64,000 nucleotides of DNA. Origin: Halothiobacillus sp. (GTDB lineage: Bacteria; Pseudomonadota; Gammaproteobacteria; Halothiobacillales; Halothiobacillaceae). Every line of letters begins with the position of its first letter. Positions within the stretch are counted from its first letter, which is position 1. Shown piece after piece: positions 28,760-38,233 of the stretch. The DNA is taken from the NCBI GenBank assembly GCA_023255735.1, contig JAGDVP010000010.1, positions 62,001 through 126,000 on the forward strand. The letters are read 5' to 3'. A program made the translations under genes and the position numbers. Under the pieces are notes generated by a model, which was not told where the DNA came from, made no database searches, and saw only the letters and a program-made list of their open reading frames with translations.

Positions 28760-29968
28760 ATGTCTGTGCCTAAAGAACACATGATACCGATGCTAGATGC
28801 CTCGATGAAAAAACCCATGGCACGCTTGCGCTTAATTGATGGCATTTATGCCTTAATTTTGTTTGCGGGCGCTTATTATGCGTATGCCAATTATGGCTCT
28901 GCTATGGGTTATTACGGTTCAGGCACATTGTGGGGTACGGCGGCGGGATTAGCCTTTTTAGGTTGGCTATGGCCGGCCACGCGCACTTTGGTAGCTGTAG
29001 TTGCCGTGTTTGCGTTGCTCACTTTGTATCAATACGGTTTATATACACCCGGCGGGTTAGCGGTTGGCCGCATTAAGCTGCACGAGATTCAAGAGGGTCA
29101 TTTTTTTCTGACCTATTTCTTATCAAGTCCAGCCGCCACCATGTGGATGGTGACCTTATTCGCCTTGGCGATGCCCACGTATTTTTTTGGCCTGTGGCGC
29201 CGGTCTGAGTTCACCCTTAAAGTTGGCAGTGGCTTGGTTTGGAGTGGCATTGCGATGGGCTTTATCGGGTTTTTTGCTCGGTGGCGTGAATCGTATTTAA
29301 TCAATTTTGATTACGGCCATATTCCGGTAAGTAATCTATATGAAGTGTTTGTGGTGTTCAGTGTGTTCACCTCAATTTTGTATTTATACTTTGAACGCCG
29401 CTACAAAACCCGCGCCCTCGGCGGCTTCGTGATGGCGGTGGTCACCGCCGCGCTTGGTTTTTTAATGTGGTATCAATTCGCTCAGTCGGCCAATACCATC
29501 GAGCCTTTAGTGCCTGCGCTTAAAAGCTGGTGGATGAAAATCCATGTGCCGGCCAATTTTATTGGTTATGGCAGCTTCGCTATTTCAGCCATGGTCGGTG
29601 TGGCTTATTTGCTCAAAGAGAAAATGGGCGGCGATGGCAGCAATGACCGCCTGCCTTCATTGGCCGTGATGGATGACATCATGTACAAATCCATTGCATT
29701 GGGTTTTGCCTTCTTCACGATTGCAACCATTTTGGGCGCCATGTGGGCCGCCGAAGCTTGGGGTGGCTACTGGAGCTGGGATCCTAAGGAAACCTGGGCG
29801 CTGATCGTTTGGTTGAATTACGCCGCTTGGTTGCACTTGCGTTTAAGCAAAGGCTGGCGGGGCACAGCGATGGCGTGGTGGTCGGTGGGTGGCTTGCTGG
29901 TTACCACGTTTGCCTTCCTTGGGGTGAACATGTTCCTCTCCGGCTTGCACTCCTACGGTAAGCTATAG
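28760..29968 (+). CDS. ccsA: Cytochrome c biogenesis protein CcsA (ResC), WWD domain
   Basis: This 402-residue polytopic membrane protein carries the heme-handling WWD motif, WGGYWSWDPKETWALIVWL, near residues 330-350. It has about eight hydrophobic helices and conserved histidines flanking the motif. With ResB it delivers heme to apocytochromes in the periplasm. The ATG at 28760 follows AGGAG; the frame extends nine codons upstream. The name is used inconsistently in databases (ccsA, ccsB, resC). Confidence 0.95.
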   Translation: MSVPKEHMIPMLDASMKKPMARLRLIDGIYALILFAGAYYAYANYGSAMGYYGSGTLWGTAAGLAFLGWLWPATRTLVAVVAVFALLTLYQYGLYTPGGLAVGRIKLHEIQEGHFFLTYFLSSPAATMWMVTLFALAMPTYFFGLWRRSEFTLKVGSGLVWSGIAMGFIGFFARWRESYLINFDYGHIPVSNLYEVFVVFSVFTSILYLYFERRYKTRALGGFVMAVVTAALGFLMWYQFAQSANTIEPLVPALKSWWMKIHVPANFIGYGSFAISAMVGVAYLLKEKMGGDGSNDRLPSLAVMDDIMYKSIALGFAFFTIATILGAMWAAEAWGGYWSWDPKETWALIVWLNYAAWLHLRLSKGWRGTAMAWWSVGGLLVTTFAFLGVNMFLSGLHSYGKL

Positions 29969-30005
29969 CCGCTTCGCAGTCCCTTTGAGGATGCGCTGAA
30001 ATGAG

Positions 30006-30029
30006 CCCCGCTTTGGCGGGGTTTATTTT
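30006..30029 (+). terminator. Intrinsic terminator after ccsA
   Basis: CCCCGC (30006-30011), loop TTTG, GCGGGG (30016-30021), followed by TTTATTTT. It ends the cytochrome c maturation unit. Confidence 0.88.
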
Positions 30030-30163
30030 GCATCGAATTTATTTCGGGGTTTATATCGGGCGAACATCCCGCGTTTTCAGTTGTCTATGCCGTACAATCG
30101 TCACGCTAGGAGCATGGGGCGGCACAGGCTCTTTGTTTAACACAAAAATTGATGGAGTTTTTT

Positions 30164-30862
30164 ATGGCTATTTTGAATACAGGCACAATCACAGGAGCCG
30201 GTTTTCTGCGGGTGATTTTTTTGGGTTTGACGCTGGGTTTAGCGCCCTTATCAGCCCTGCACGCGGCCGATGCGGTAGCGCCCCCCACGGCAGCGGTTAA
30301 GTTGCAAGAAAATGTGAACTATCGCGCGGTCATTACCGATGAGGTGGTGCCTCAGGGCAAAATTCTTGTGCAAGAGCTTTTTTGGTATGGCTGCCCGCAT
30401 TGTTTCCATCTTGAGCCTGCCGTTGATGTTTGGCGAAAAACCCTGCCCGCGAATGTTGAATTTGAGCCTTATGCGCTGCCCCTAACACCCGCTTGGGTGC
30501 CTTTGACCAAGGCATTTTTTGCCGCCAAGCTGATGGGCGTGTTACCGCAAACGCATTTGCAAGTTTTCGCTGATATTCATGTTAAAAATATGCGCCCAAC
30601 GACCACCGAGCAAATAGCTGATATGTATGCCGATCTTGGGGTAAATCGAGCGCAGTTTTTGCAAATGTATGATTCCTTTGGCGTGGATAATGCGGTGCGT
30701 CAAGCTCAAGCGGTTGGCCAAGATGCGGGGGTCACCGGCGTGCCCGCGTTGTTAATTAATGGCAAATACTTGGTGACCGGGGATATGGCGGGTAGTAATG
30801 AGGCTATGTTGCCCATTGCGAGCGCGTTAATCGCTAAAATTACCGCTGATCATCAGAAATAA
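30164..30862 (+). CDS. dsbA: Thiol:disulfide interchange protein DsbA
   Basis: DsbA introduces disulfides into secreted proteins. The 232-residue precursor has a signal peptide ending near ALHAADA (about residue 36) and a thioredoxin fold with CPHC (C77, C80). An inserted helical domain and the cis-proline loop TGVPAL follow. The ATG at 30164 has GGAG six bases upstream and is preferred over two earlier ATGs. It lies downstream of ccsA, as often seen beside system II genes. Confidence 0.93.
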   Translation: MAILNTGTITGAGFLRVIFLGLTLGLAPLSALHAADAVAPPTAAVKLQENVNYRAVITDEVVPQGKILVQELFWYGCPHCFHLEPAVDVWRKTLPANVEFEPYALPLTPAWVPLTKAFFAAKLMGVLPQTHLQVFADIHVKNMRPTTTEQIADMYADLGVNRAQFLQMYDSFGVDNAVRQAQAVGQDAGVTGVPALLINGKYLVTGDMAGSNEAMLPIASALIAKITADHQK

Positions 30863-30931
30863 TCAGGGGCGTACCAACCAAAGGCTGCGTTGGTAGATGC
30901 AAGGTTCAACGCGCATTTTGGAGCGGTGGGG

Positions 30932-31795
30932 ATGACCAAGCCAGAGATAATTGAGCACCGAGCCAATCAAAGTGCCCCGCCGGTTTTTTTAGATCAGCCG
31001 GCGGGCTTAACCCCCTCAGCTGCGCCCACCTTGAAGCTTTTGTCTTACAACATTCAGGCGGGCATTGGCACGCGGCATTTTCGAGACTATGTACTTAACG
31101 GCTGGAAGCATGTACTGCCCTTTCCTGAGCGCATGCACAATTTAGATCACATCGCGCAACTTTTGGGACAGTTTGATTTGATTGCCCTGCAGGAAGCCGA
31201 TGGCGGCTCGCTGCGCAGCCATTTTCTCAACCAAATTGAGTATTTGGCGCTCAAGTCGGGCTTGCCTTTTTGGGCTTCGCGGATTAATCGTGATTTGGGC
31301 CATTGGGGGCAGCATGCGCTGGGCTTATTGGCGCGCTGCGCGCCTTTGAATGTGGAACGCTACGCTTTGCCTGGGCGTATTCCGGGACGGGGTGTGTTGC
31401 TGGCTGATTTTAACTGGCATGGGCAACCGCTGCGGGTACAGGCGAGCCATTTATCTTTAAGCCAGCGTGCGCGGGGTTTGCAGCTCGATCGGGTGATTAG
31501 TCGCTGCAATGAGCATTCGGGCATTAATTTCGTGATGGCGGATTTTAACTGCACACCCAGCAACCGGGATTTACAACGGCTGTGCGCCGAGGCCGATTTA
31601 AAGCTGCCCCCCATACCGCCCAACACCTATCCAAGCTGGCAACCCAAGCGTGCCATTGATCATATTTTGGTAAGCGCTCGCGTTGAGATTGAATCAGTGG
31701 CGGCGTTAACCTATGGCGTATCCGACCACACGCCGTTAGCCATGGCGGTGCGTTTGCCACCGCTGGAACATAAAAGCCCGCTGTACGGTTTTTAA
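30932..31795 (+). CDS. Endonuclease/exonuclease/phosphatase-family protein
   Basis: The 287-residue product is an EEP-fold metal-dependent hydrolase. Its motifs in order are LLSYNIQAGIG, LIALQEAD (metal-binding Glu), VMADFNCTPSN, and YGVSDHTPLA (catalytic Asp-His). The family includes DNA repair nucleases, phosphatases and sphingomyelinases, and the substrate cannot be told here. There is no signal peptide. The ATG at 30932 has GGAG eight bases upstream. It follows dsbA and precedes a diguanylate cyclase gene by 17 bases, so the two may be cotranscribed. Confidence 0.82.
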   Translation: MTKPEIIEHRANQSAPPVFLDQPAGLTPSAAPTLKLLSYNIQAGIGTRHFRDYVLNGWKHVLPFPERMHNLDHIAQLLGQFDLIALQEADGGSLRSHFLNQIEYLALKSGLPFWASRINRDLGHWGQHALGLLARCAPLNVERYALPGRIPGRGVLLADFNWHGQPLRVQASHLSLSQRARGLQLDRVISRCNEHSGINFVMADFNCTPSNRDLQRLCAEADLKLPPIPPNTYPSWQPKRAIDHILVSARVEIESVAALTYGVSDHTPLAMAVRLPPLEHKSPLYGF

Positions 31796-31812
31796 TGCGT
31801 TGAGGATGAGCG

Positions 31813-33186
31813 ATGAATGAGAAGGTAAAAACGGACTACCGCGAGAAATACGAGCAATTGCTGGCGGAATTTAGCGCGCTTGAGGCCAACGAACAGCGCC
31901 AGCAAGAGTTACTGCGCAGCTTGCTTGGTCGGGTGTTATTTGCGGTTGATAAAGCCTATCCAGAGCTTGCATCAACTTGCCAATCGCTGCGGGATGTGCT
32001 GCGTAAAACGGGCGATGCCCCCCTGCCGATTGCCGTTTTACAGCCAGGCATTGAGCAGCTTGGGGAAGCGATTCGAGCGATTGAGGCGGGCAGTTTAGCG
32101 CCGGATCGCGCGGAGTTAAATGCACAAATCCCCGCGGCTGATAAAGCCGATGTGCGCGATTTTTTGCCGCTGTTGCTGGAGCGCGTCGCTTTTACTGAGG
32201 CTATGGAAGCGCGGCGCGCCAAGCTCTTGGCGGTTTTGCAAAATCCGCGCGATTTGACCCTCAATTCAATTTTAATTGATCGAGCGGCCTCGCTAATTAA
32301 CGATATGCGCCGCGCGCTTGAGCAAGAAAAAATTGAGCTGACGGAGTTTTTACAGCAGCTCACTGATGCCTTGTTTGAAATTGATCAAAGCACTGTGCTG
32401 AACTTAAATGATGTTCAAGCCCAGCGTGAATCGCAAAAGGCCTTGAATACGGCCGTAACAGAGCAGGTGGCTGATATTCATCGCACGGTGGCCGATGCCA
32501 CGGATTTAGATGAGCTGAAACGGGTGGTGCGCGAGCGCATTTCGCGCATTAGTGAACATATTCACAGCTTTCGTCAGGCGGAAGATCGCCGCTTAAGTAC
32601 CGTTGAGCAGGAAAATCACGCCATGCGTGACCGCATTGCACGGCTTGAAGCCTCGCGCAGCCACTTGCAAGAGCAGCTTGTGGCCAGCACGCAAAAAATG
32701 CTGCGTGATACGTTAACAGGCTTGCCCAATCGCCTGGCATTTGATGAGCGCATCACGCTTGAGGTTGCCCGAATGCGACGAGAAAACGGCGCATTGTGTT
32801 TGGCGATATGGGATATCGATCACTTCAAAAAGGTGAACGATACCTTCGGTCATCAAGCCGGCGATAAAGCGCTGCATGTCGTCGGCAAAACCCTCAATAA
32901 ACTCATTCGGGATGTGGATATGGTGGCACGCTACGGCGGTGAGGAGTTTGTGATGATTCTCCCGCGCGCCAATTTGCAACAAGCGTTTGTGGTGCTGGAA
33001 CGAATTCGAGAAACCTTGGCAAATACCGCGTTTCGGTTTAAGGATCAGCCGTTAAAAATCACCTTATCTTGCGGTGTGGCCGAGTTCTCATCCAATGAAA
33101 CATACGAAGCGGTGTTGGCGCGCGCCGATGAAGCCCTTTATTTTGCCAAAGCCCATGGCCGCAACCGCACCGAGATGGCGCATTAG
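31813..33186 (+). CDS. Soluble diguanylate cyclase with coiled-coil N-terminus
   Basis: This 457-residue protein has no membrane helix or recognisable sensor domain. Residues 1-290 are predicted mostly alpha-helical with long coiled-coil stretches (for example 240-295). Residues 295-457 are a GGDEF domain with the active motif GGEEF (375-379) and an inhibitory RxxD site (366-369) at the standard spacing of five residues. It should make c-di-GMP with product feedback. Its leader TTGAGGATGAGCG overlaps an AGGA core that could also be bound by CsrA. It is the second c-di-GMP enzyme in the window. Confidence 0.9.
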   Translation: MNEKVKTDYREKYEQLLAEFSALEANEQRQQELLRSLLGRVLFAVDKAYPELASTCQSLRDVLRKTGDAPLPIAVLQPGIEQLGEAIRAIEAGSLAPDRAELNAQIPAADKADVRDFLPLLLERVAFTEAMEARRAKLLAVLQNPRDLTLNSILIDRAASLINDMRRALEQEKIELTEFLQQLTDALFEIDQSTVLNLNDVQAQRESQKALNTAVTEQVADIHRTVADATDLDELKRVVRERISRISEHIHSFRQAEDRRLSTVEQENHAMRDRIARLEASRSHLQEQLVASTQKMLRDTLTGLPNRLAFDERITLEVARMRRENGALCLAIWDIDHFKKVNDTFGHQAGDKALHVVGKTLNKLIRDVDMVARYGGEEFVMILPRANLQQAFVVLERIRETLANTAFRFKDQPLKITLSCGVAEFSSNETYEAVLARADEALYFAKAHGRNRTEMAH

Positions 33187-33245
33187 CCTTCATGCGGCAA
33201 ATTAATCCCCGGCATGATTGATTTGGCCATGGCGCGGGTGGCGTT

Positions 33246-34439
33246 TTAACTAAGCCGATTGTATGCCTGAGTGAGTAGCGCCAATGCCTGCACACTATCG
33301 CGCTGATGTTGGGCGATATCGGCGGCTAATTTTAAGCTAGGTCCATCGGGTTGATTGACGAGGCTGGGTGCAAGTGTTTGCAGCGCGCGGGCTTCATCGC
33401 CGCTCAACCAGGCTAGATATGCGGTGGCATAAGCACGGGTGGCCTCATCAACGCTGCCGCGTGATTGACTCATCCAACCCTCCAGTTGCAAAAGCGCCCG
33501 CGCTGGATTGGCGGGGGGAATGGCCACCCATGCGCGCAGCAGCTCATTGGTGGCGTGTTGGCTTAAGGCTTTTTCCAGCACGCGCTCGGCATTAGCCGGT
33601 TGCTTAAGCTTAAGCCACGCTTGCGCCACGCTGATTAATAAGGCCGCATCGCTGCGCAAAGCTTTGGGTACGTCTGCCCAGAGCGCGGTGAGCTGATCGG
33701 GTTTGTTTTGGCGCGCCAGTTGTTCGATTAAGCCGCGATACACGCCAAGTGATAACCGGTGCAAATTCTGCTCAGTTAAGCCCGGCCAATGTAACTTTCG
33801 CAGCACCGGGAGTAGGAGCGCTAATTTTTCCCAATCGGCCGCGCTGTAGAGGGTTTCGGCCAAGGCGCAGGTAATGGCTTCATCTTTGGGATGCCGCAGG
33901 GCGAGCGCTTGGAGTAACTCAATAGCTGGGCCTAGGTTGTGTTGTGCGTGGAGGCGATTGGCGATGTGCAGGGCTAAATAATCAGCAAAACGCGGAAAGT
34001 TTGCGCGCACCTCATCGAGTATCGTTAAGGCGGCCGAGGTGTCTTCTTTAGCAATGAGTGCATCCGCCGCCACAACATAGTGCATGGGGGCGACGCTTGC
34101 GTGCTTAATTTCGGTGAGCGCCAATTTACAGGCAACATCAAACCTGGCGCGCACAAGCTCAGCCCAAGCTTGCAGCAGTTGCTCATCGGCTGCTGCGCGT
34201 TTTTGGCGCGCCGTGCGTTGCCGCCAAAAGGTGGGAATATTCAATAGGGCGGCAAGGATGCGCCAAGCCAAGCTCAATGCGACAAATGCGATGAGCAAGA
34301 GGGCGAGCAGACCCAGTGCCGAGGTTTGTAAGTGCCAGCCCAGCAAGGCAATGTCGGCGGTGCCGGGGTCGCGAACAAAATAAACCAGCGCGATGGCCGC
34401 GAGGCTGAGTGCTAGGATGATGAAAATTAGGCGCTTCAT
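33246..34439 (-). CDS. hemY: HemY, TPR-type protein of the hemCDXY operon
   Basis: HemY is an inner-membrane protein with two N-terminal helices (about 3-20 and 40-62) and a cytoplasmic or periplasmic TPR-rich region. Its role in heme metabolism is not settled despite the name. The 397-residue product fits the family in length, in the N-terminal segment LLALLLIAFVALSLAWRI, and in repeats such as ALRHPKDEAITCALAETLYSA cut into TPR units. Its start overlaps the hemX stop (ATGA). It is the last gene of hemCDXY. Confidence 0.88.
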   Translation of the reverse strand: MKRLIFIILALSLAAIALVYFVRDPGTADIALLGWHLQTSALGLLALLLIAFVALSLAWRILAALLNIPTFWRQRTARQKRAAADEQLLQAWAELVRARFDVACKLALTEIKHASVAPMHYVVAADALIAKEDTSAALTILDEVRANFPRFADYLALHIANRLHAQHNLGPAIELLQALALRHPKDEAITCALAETLYSAADWEKLALLLPVLRKLHWPGLTEQNLHRLSLGVYRGLIEQLARQNKPDQLTALWADVPKALRSDAALLISVAQAWLKLKQPANAERVLEKALSQHATNELLRAWVAIPPANPARALLQLEGWMSQSRGSVDEATRAYATAYLAWLSGDEARALQTLAPSLVNQPDGPSLKLAADIAQHQRDSVQALALLTQAYNRLS

Positions 34440-35668
34440 GGTTGCGCCTCCCCTGAGTTAGGGCCGGGGCTAGTTAGGCTCGGGCTGGATGGCGCTAGTG
34501 TGGCCTTGGCGGCTTGCCACGCGCTGAAAATGGGTGCCAAGCGCACGCCTTGGGTTTGGGTATCGCTTTGCAGCTGGCTTAAGGTATCGAGCACGGCTTG
34601 GGGGGCGGGCGCTTGGCTTGCGTAATGGCTTGTAATCCAGCTTTTGGCTTGGGTGATGGCGGCTGTGAGCGATGGGGTGTCGCGGGCGAGCAAGGCTTCG
34701 CGCACGGCGGTTAGCCAGAGTAAGGTTTCACGATCGGCGGCCGCGCGCGCGCTGGCTTTAACTGGCTCATCAAAGCGGGTAAGGCTAAATTGCTGTGAGA
34801 ACCAGTCTGCCACGGGCTGCCAGGCCGCTTTAGGCCAGCTGATGTACCACGGTGCTTGGGTTGCTGATTCTTGTGAGGGCGCTTGGCTGCCTACTTGGCC
34901 GGATGGGGGGGTGCCCGGTGCGCCCGCAACCGATTTAGGTTCGCTCCCAGCCAAAGGCCAGCCGCCGATTTGCGCTGCCGCGCGATACAAGCTGAGTGCT
35001 ATGCCCACCCGATCAAAGGCGGCGGCCGAGTTAAGCTCGGTTAAGGCTTCGCTAATGGCGGCGCGTACGGGCAGCATTTGCGGCAAGGCTGTGCGCGCGA
35101 TATGGCCATCGGCGAGTTTGAGCGCGATTGCGGCACCGGCAGGGTCGTTGGCAATGCTTAAACGCTCTTGCGCACGGGTGAGCAAAAACTCGATATCAGC
35201 CAATTGCCATGCCATCTCGCCGCGCCCGAGTCGCTCTTGAATGCCGGCGATTTTACTTTCGATCGCACTAATTAGCTGCGCATCCGCGTGTTGGCTTGCT
35301 TGATGCTCTGCGCGCAATTGCGCAAGGGTTTCACGCTCGGATTTAATTTGCGCTTGGGTCTGGTTGAGCTCCGTTTGTGCGGCAGCAAGCGATTGGCTGA
35401 AAGCGGTTTGTTCTGCGCGCTGATCAGCTAAAACCGCGTTGATGCGGTCGGCATTGGTTTGAAAGAGTTTAAAGCCAACCCACGAGAGGCTTGCGAGCGA
35501 ACCGGAAAAAACCACAAAAAAAGTGAGCAGCCAATACGCATAAACCCGGTTGGGAGGGATGGGGCGTTCTGGCTCATCCTTGGGTTCGTCGGATGCGCGA
35601 CCAATCACCGGATCGATCGGCTGCCGATCGTGCGGCACTGCGGGTTCGGGTGTTTGAGGTTGGGTCAT
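34436..35668 (-). CDS. hemX: HemX, putative uroporphyrinogen-III C-methyltransferase-like membrane protein
   Basis: HemX is a single-span membrane protein of unproven function, once annotated as a methyltransferase, always encoded between hemD and hemY in Gammaproteobacteria. The 410-residue product has one helix at about 43-65 and a coiled coil at about 75-135. A folded C-terminal domain follows, with DIEFLLTRAQERLSIANDP and TLLWLTAVREALLARD. A Pro/Gly/Ser-rich insertion near 245-275 is variable. AGGA lies upstream of the ATG at 35668. Confidence 0.87.
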   Translation of the reverse strand: MTQPQTPEPAVPHDRQPIDPVIGRASDEPKDEPERPIPPNRVYAYWLLTFFVVFSGSLASLSWVGFKLFQTNADRINAVLADQRAEQTAFSQSLAAAQTELNQTQAQIKSERETLAQLRAEHQASQHADAQLISAIESKIAGIQERLGRGEMAWQLADIEFLLTRAQERLSIANDPAGAAIALKLADGHIARTALPQMLPVRAAISEALTELNSAAAFDRVGIALSLYRAAAQIGGWPLAGSEPKSVAGAPGTPPSGQVGSQAPSQESATQAPWYISWPKAAWQPVADWFSQQFSLTRFDEPVKASARAAADRETLLWLTAVREALLARDTPSLTAAITQAKSWITSHYASQAPAPQAVLDTLSQLQSDTQTQGVRLAPIFSAWQAAKATLAPSSPSLTSPGPNSGEAQP

Positions 35669-35713
35669 GAGCTTATCCTGCGTTGTTCTAAGTGAGTCTC
35701 GTCGCGCATTGGC

Positions 35714-36574
35714 TTACGCGGGCTTGACTTTGGCGGGTGTGGGGTTTGCTGTGTATGTTATTGCTTGGGTTGCTGTCTGGATTACTGCTTGGGCTAGCGC
35801 GGCATCATCGGGCGCATGCGCGCGGGTAATGCTGCCGGTGAAGCCGAGCGCGCGGGCTTGGTGTTCGGTGCGTTCATTAATCACAACTAAGTGGCAGTGT
35901 AACAGCCCGTGCGCCAAGGCGGCAGTGGGTGCCTCATCTGCCAAAGCCCGCAAGCAGGTCAGCGAGGATGGCGCGCTAATCACCCACAGGGCGGGCAGTA
36001 TTTCGGTGGCGGCTTGGTTTGGCGCGCAAATGCGCTGATACACGGCGACGGGCTCGGCGTGGGTGCCTTGGGCGTTTAGGGCATCTTTAAGGAGCTCGCG
36101 CCCCGTGTCGCCGCGAAAAATCCATACCCGATGGCCAAGCATGGCGCCCAAGGGTAATTCGCGCAGCAAGCCTTCGGAATCTTGCGTGGTGGTGGGTGAT
36201 AAAACGGGCGGCACCCCGGGGAAAACGGCCCGCAGGGCTGCCACGGTGGCCGCGCCCACCGCCGCCCAGTGGCAGGCGGGCAGGGTGTTTAATGGGCGCA
36301 ACGCGTGGGCAAAGTGCACAGCGCGCGGGCTTACAAAGATGAGCCAGTCACCGAGGCTGATCTGGTTAATTATTGCAATGGTGGCCGCAGGATGAGACGG
36401 CGGCGTGAAGGCGAGCAAGGGCCAATCAATCAGGCGCGCCTCGGGTAGGCGGGCCAAAATCAAAGCCGCTAAACGCTGATTGCCGCCCGCAGGTCGCGTT
36501 AGGGCAATCAGCGGGCTTGTCTTTTGCGGTTCGGGCGCGCCGCAAGGAATGGGGGCGTTAGACCGGGGTGGCAT
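35714..36574 (-). CDS. hemD: Uroporphyrinogen-III synthase
   Basis: HemD cyclises hydroxymethylbilane to uroporphyrinogen III, the branch point to heme, siroheme and cobalamin. The 286-residue product is typical of this poorly conserved family. It has [19 protein letters not shown] at the start, [14 protein letters not shown] in the middle, and [14 protein letters not shown] near the end. It overlaps the hemC stop. I choose the ATG at 36574, but a TTG at 36583 with a GGAGAG site is an alternative. The C-terminus carries a hydrophobic Ala/Thr/Ile-rich tail that is unusual. Confidence 0.88.
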   Translation of the reverse strand: MPPRSNAPIPCGAPEPQKTSPLIALTRPAGGNQRLAALILARLPEARLIDWPLLAFTPPSHPAATIAIINQISLGDWLIFVSPRAVHFAHALRPLNTLPACHWAAVGAATVAALRAVFPGVPPVLSPTTTQDSEGLLRELPLGAMLGHRVWIFRGDTGRELLKDALNAQGTHAEPVAVYQRICAPNQAATEILPALWVISAPSSLTCLRALADEAPTAALAHGLLHCHLVVINERTEHQARALGFTGSITRAHAPDDAALAQAVIQTATQAITYTANPTPAKVKPA

Positions 36575-37529
36575 GAATCCCAACGCTCTCCAAAATGCGA
36601 TCGGCCCCAGCGGCCAGCATGCGCTCGGCCAGCGTCCTGCCTAAGGCTTCAGCATCGCTTAAGGCGCCTGTAATTTCATCGTGCAGCATCTCGGTGCCGT
36701 CGGGCCTACCCACCATGCCGCGCAACCAAATTTGATTGTTTGCTTGTAGGACGGCGTGGCCGCCAATCGGCACTTGGCAGCCGCCATTTAAGCGGGTGTT
36801 AAAGGCGCGTTCACACCGCACACGAATTTGGGTGGCTATATCAATCAAGGGTGCGATGAGGGCGTGAATGGCGGCATCATCGCTGCGAGCCTCGATACCG
36901 AGCGCTCCTTGTCCCACCGACGGCAGGGATTGCTCTGGGCTTAAGGCTTGGCGGATGCGCTCATCTAGCCCCATGCGTTTTAAGCCCGCTGCGGCCAGAA
37001 TAATCGCGTCATAGTCGCCGCGATCCAATTTAGCGATTCGCGATTGAATATTGCCCCGCAGCATCGCGATTTTAAGGTGCGGAAATTGCGCCCGAATTTG
37101 GGTTTCGCGGCGCAGGCTTGAGGTGCCCACCACGGCACCCTCGGGTAAATCGGCCAGTTGGGCATAGTGGTTCGATACAAACGCATCGCGCGGATCGTGC
37201 CCTGCCAAAATCGCAAATAACCCCAAGCCGTGAGGAAAGTGCATGGGCACATCTTTCATGGAATGCACAGCAATGTCGGCGCGGTGTTCGAGCAGAGCCA
37301 CCTCCAGCTCTTTTACAAACAAACCCTTGCCGCCAATTTTGGCCAGTGGGCTATCAAGGAGCTGATCGCCTTGGGTGGTCATGCTCACCAGTTCTGCCTG
37401 CAAACCCGGATGCAAGCGCTGTAATTCGGCTGCAACGAACTCGCTTTGCCAGAGCGCCAGCGGGCTTTCGCGCGTGGCGATACGAATCCGCGTGATCGCA
37501 GGGACGAGGGATTGGGTATTCGATGGCAT
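36558..37529 (-). CDS. hemC: Hydroxymethylbilane synthase (porphobilinogen deaminase)
   Basis: HemC links four porphobilinogen units into hydroxymethylbilane. The 323-residue product has [41 protein letters not shown] and LRGNIQSR. The dipyrromethane-cofactor cysteine C251 lies in [12 protein letters not shown]. An AGGAGA site precedes the ATG. It heads the four-gene operon hemC-hemD-hemX-hemY. Confidence 0.97.
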   Translation of the reverse strand: MPSNTQSLVPAITRIRIATRESPLALWQSEFVAAELQRLHPGLQAELVSMTTQGDQLLDSPLAKIGGKGLFVKELEVALLEHRADIAVHSMKDVPMHFPHGLGLFAILAGHDPRDAFVSNHYAQLADLPEGAVVGTSSLRRETQIRAQFPHLKIAMLRGNIQSRIAKLDRGDYDAIILAAAGLKRMGLDERIRQALSPEQSLPSVGQGALGIEARSDDAAIHALIAPLIDIATQIRVRCERAFNTRLNGGCQVPIGGHAVLQANNQIWLRGMVGRPDGTEMLHDEITGALSDAEALGRTLAERMLAAGADRILESVGIHATPV

Positions 37530-37654
37530 GGCACGTCTCCTAAAAATATGAGCGTTATGGTACCCAAGAATTAGGCCTAGCGGGGAGCCGGGTTTTTTGA
37601 GCTATGATTTGCTGACCCCGTATGGGCTTTTAGAAAATGCTCGGAGTGCGTGTT

Positions 37655-38233
37655 ATGCCCAAAAATTTTGTCTCTCGCCGCCGCTGGTTACAAAAAACCT
37701 TGCCCAGCGCATTATTCGGGCTCATAGCCTGGCGGGGCCAAACGCAAGCGATGGCGGCCGATGCGCCGAGTAGTTTGCCGTTTATGGCCGATTTGCGCGA
37801 TGTCCCCCGCGATTTGGCCGCCATGCAGTCGCAAAAAATCCCCATGCTGCTCTTTGTGCATGCCAGCTATTGCGGGTTTTGCCACGAGGTGGATAGCCAA
37901 TTTATACAGCCGATGGTCAATGACCCGGCTTATCGTGGGCGGCTGATTATTCGCCGGGTTGAAATTGATGCCGACGGCACAATTTTAAATGCCCAGGGTC
38001 AAAAGGAAACCAATGCGCATTTTGCAGGGCGGCTTGATGTCCGGCTGGTGCCCGTGGTGGCGTTTTTTGATCCTGAGGGCAAGGAAGTGGGTGCCCGTAT
38101 CACCGGGGTGACGGTGCCGGATTTTTATCCCTATTATTTACAAGAAGGCATAAAACGCGCTGAGCACTGCGCCAAGCAGCCAGATGCCGCGCATTGCACA
38201 CCGGCTAAGGCGGCGGATCAACGCAGTTTGTAG
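37655..38233 (+). CDS. Exported thioredoxin-fold protein, SoxW/DsbE-like
   Basis: The 192-residue protein has an N-terminus SRRRWLQK followed by a hydrophobic stretch and AMAAD, which fits a Tat signal peptide (cleavage near residue 35). The mature part is a thioredoxin fold with active site CGFC (C73, C76) and the cis-proline segment LVPVVAFF. SoxW-type thioredoxins reduce periplasmic thiols and are linked to sulfur oxidation or cytochrome maturation; which applies here is unknown. The ATG at 37655 follows GGAG. Its 3' end overlaps the convergent tonB gene by 16 bases. Confidence 0.8.
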   Translation: MPKNFVSRRRWLQKTLPSALFGLIAWRGQTQAMAADAPSSLPFMADLRDVPRDLAAMQSQKIPMLLFVHASYCGFCHEVDSQFIQPMVNDPAYRGRLIIRRVEIDADGTILNAQGQKETNAHFAGRLDVRLVPVVAFFDPEGKEVGARITGVTVPDFYPYYLQEGIKRAEHCAKQPDAAHCTPAKAADQRSL

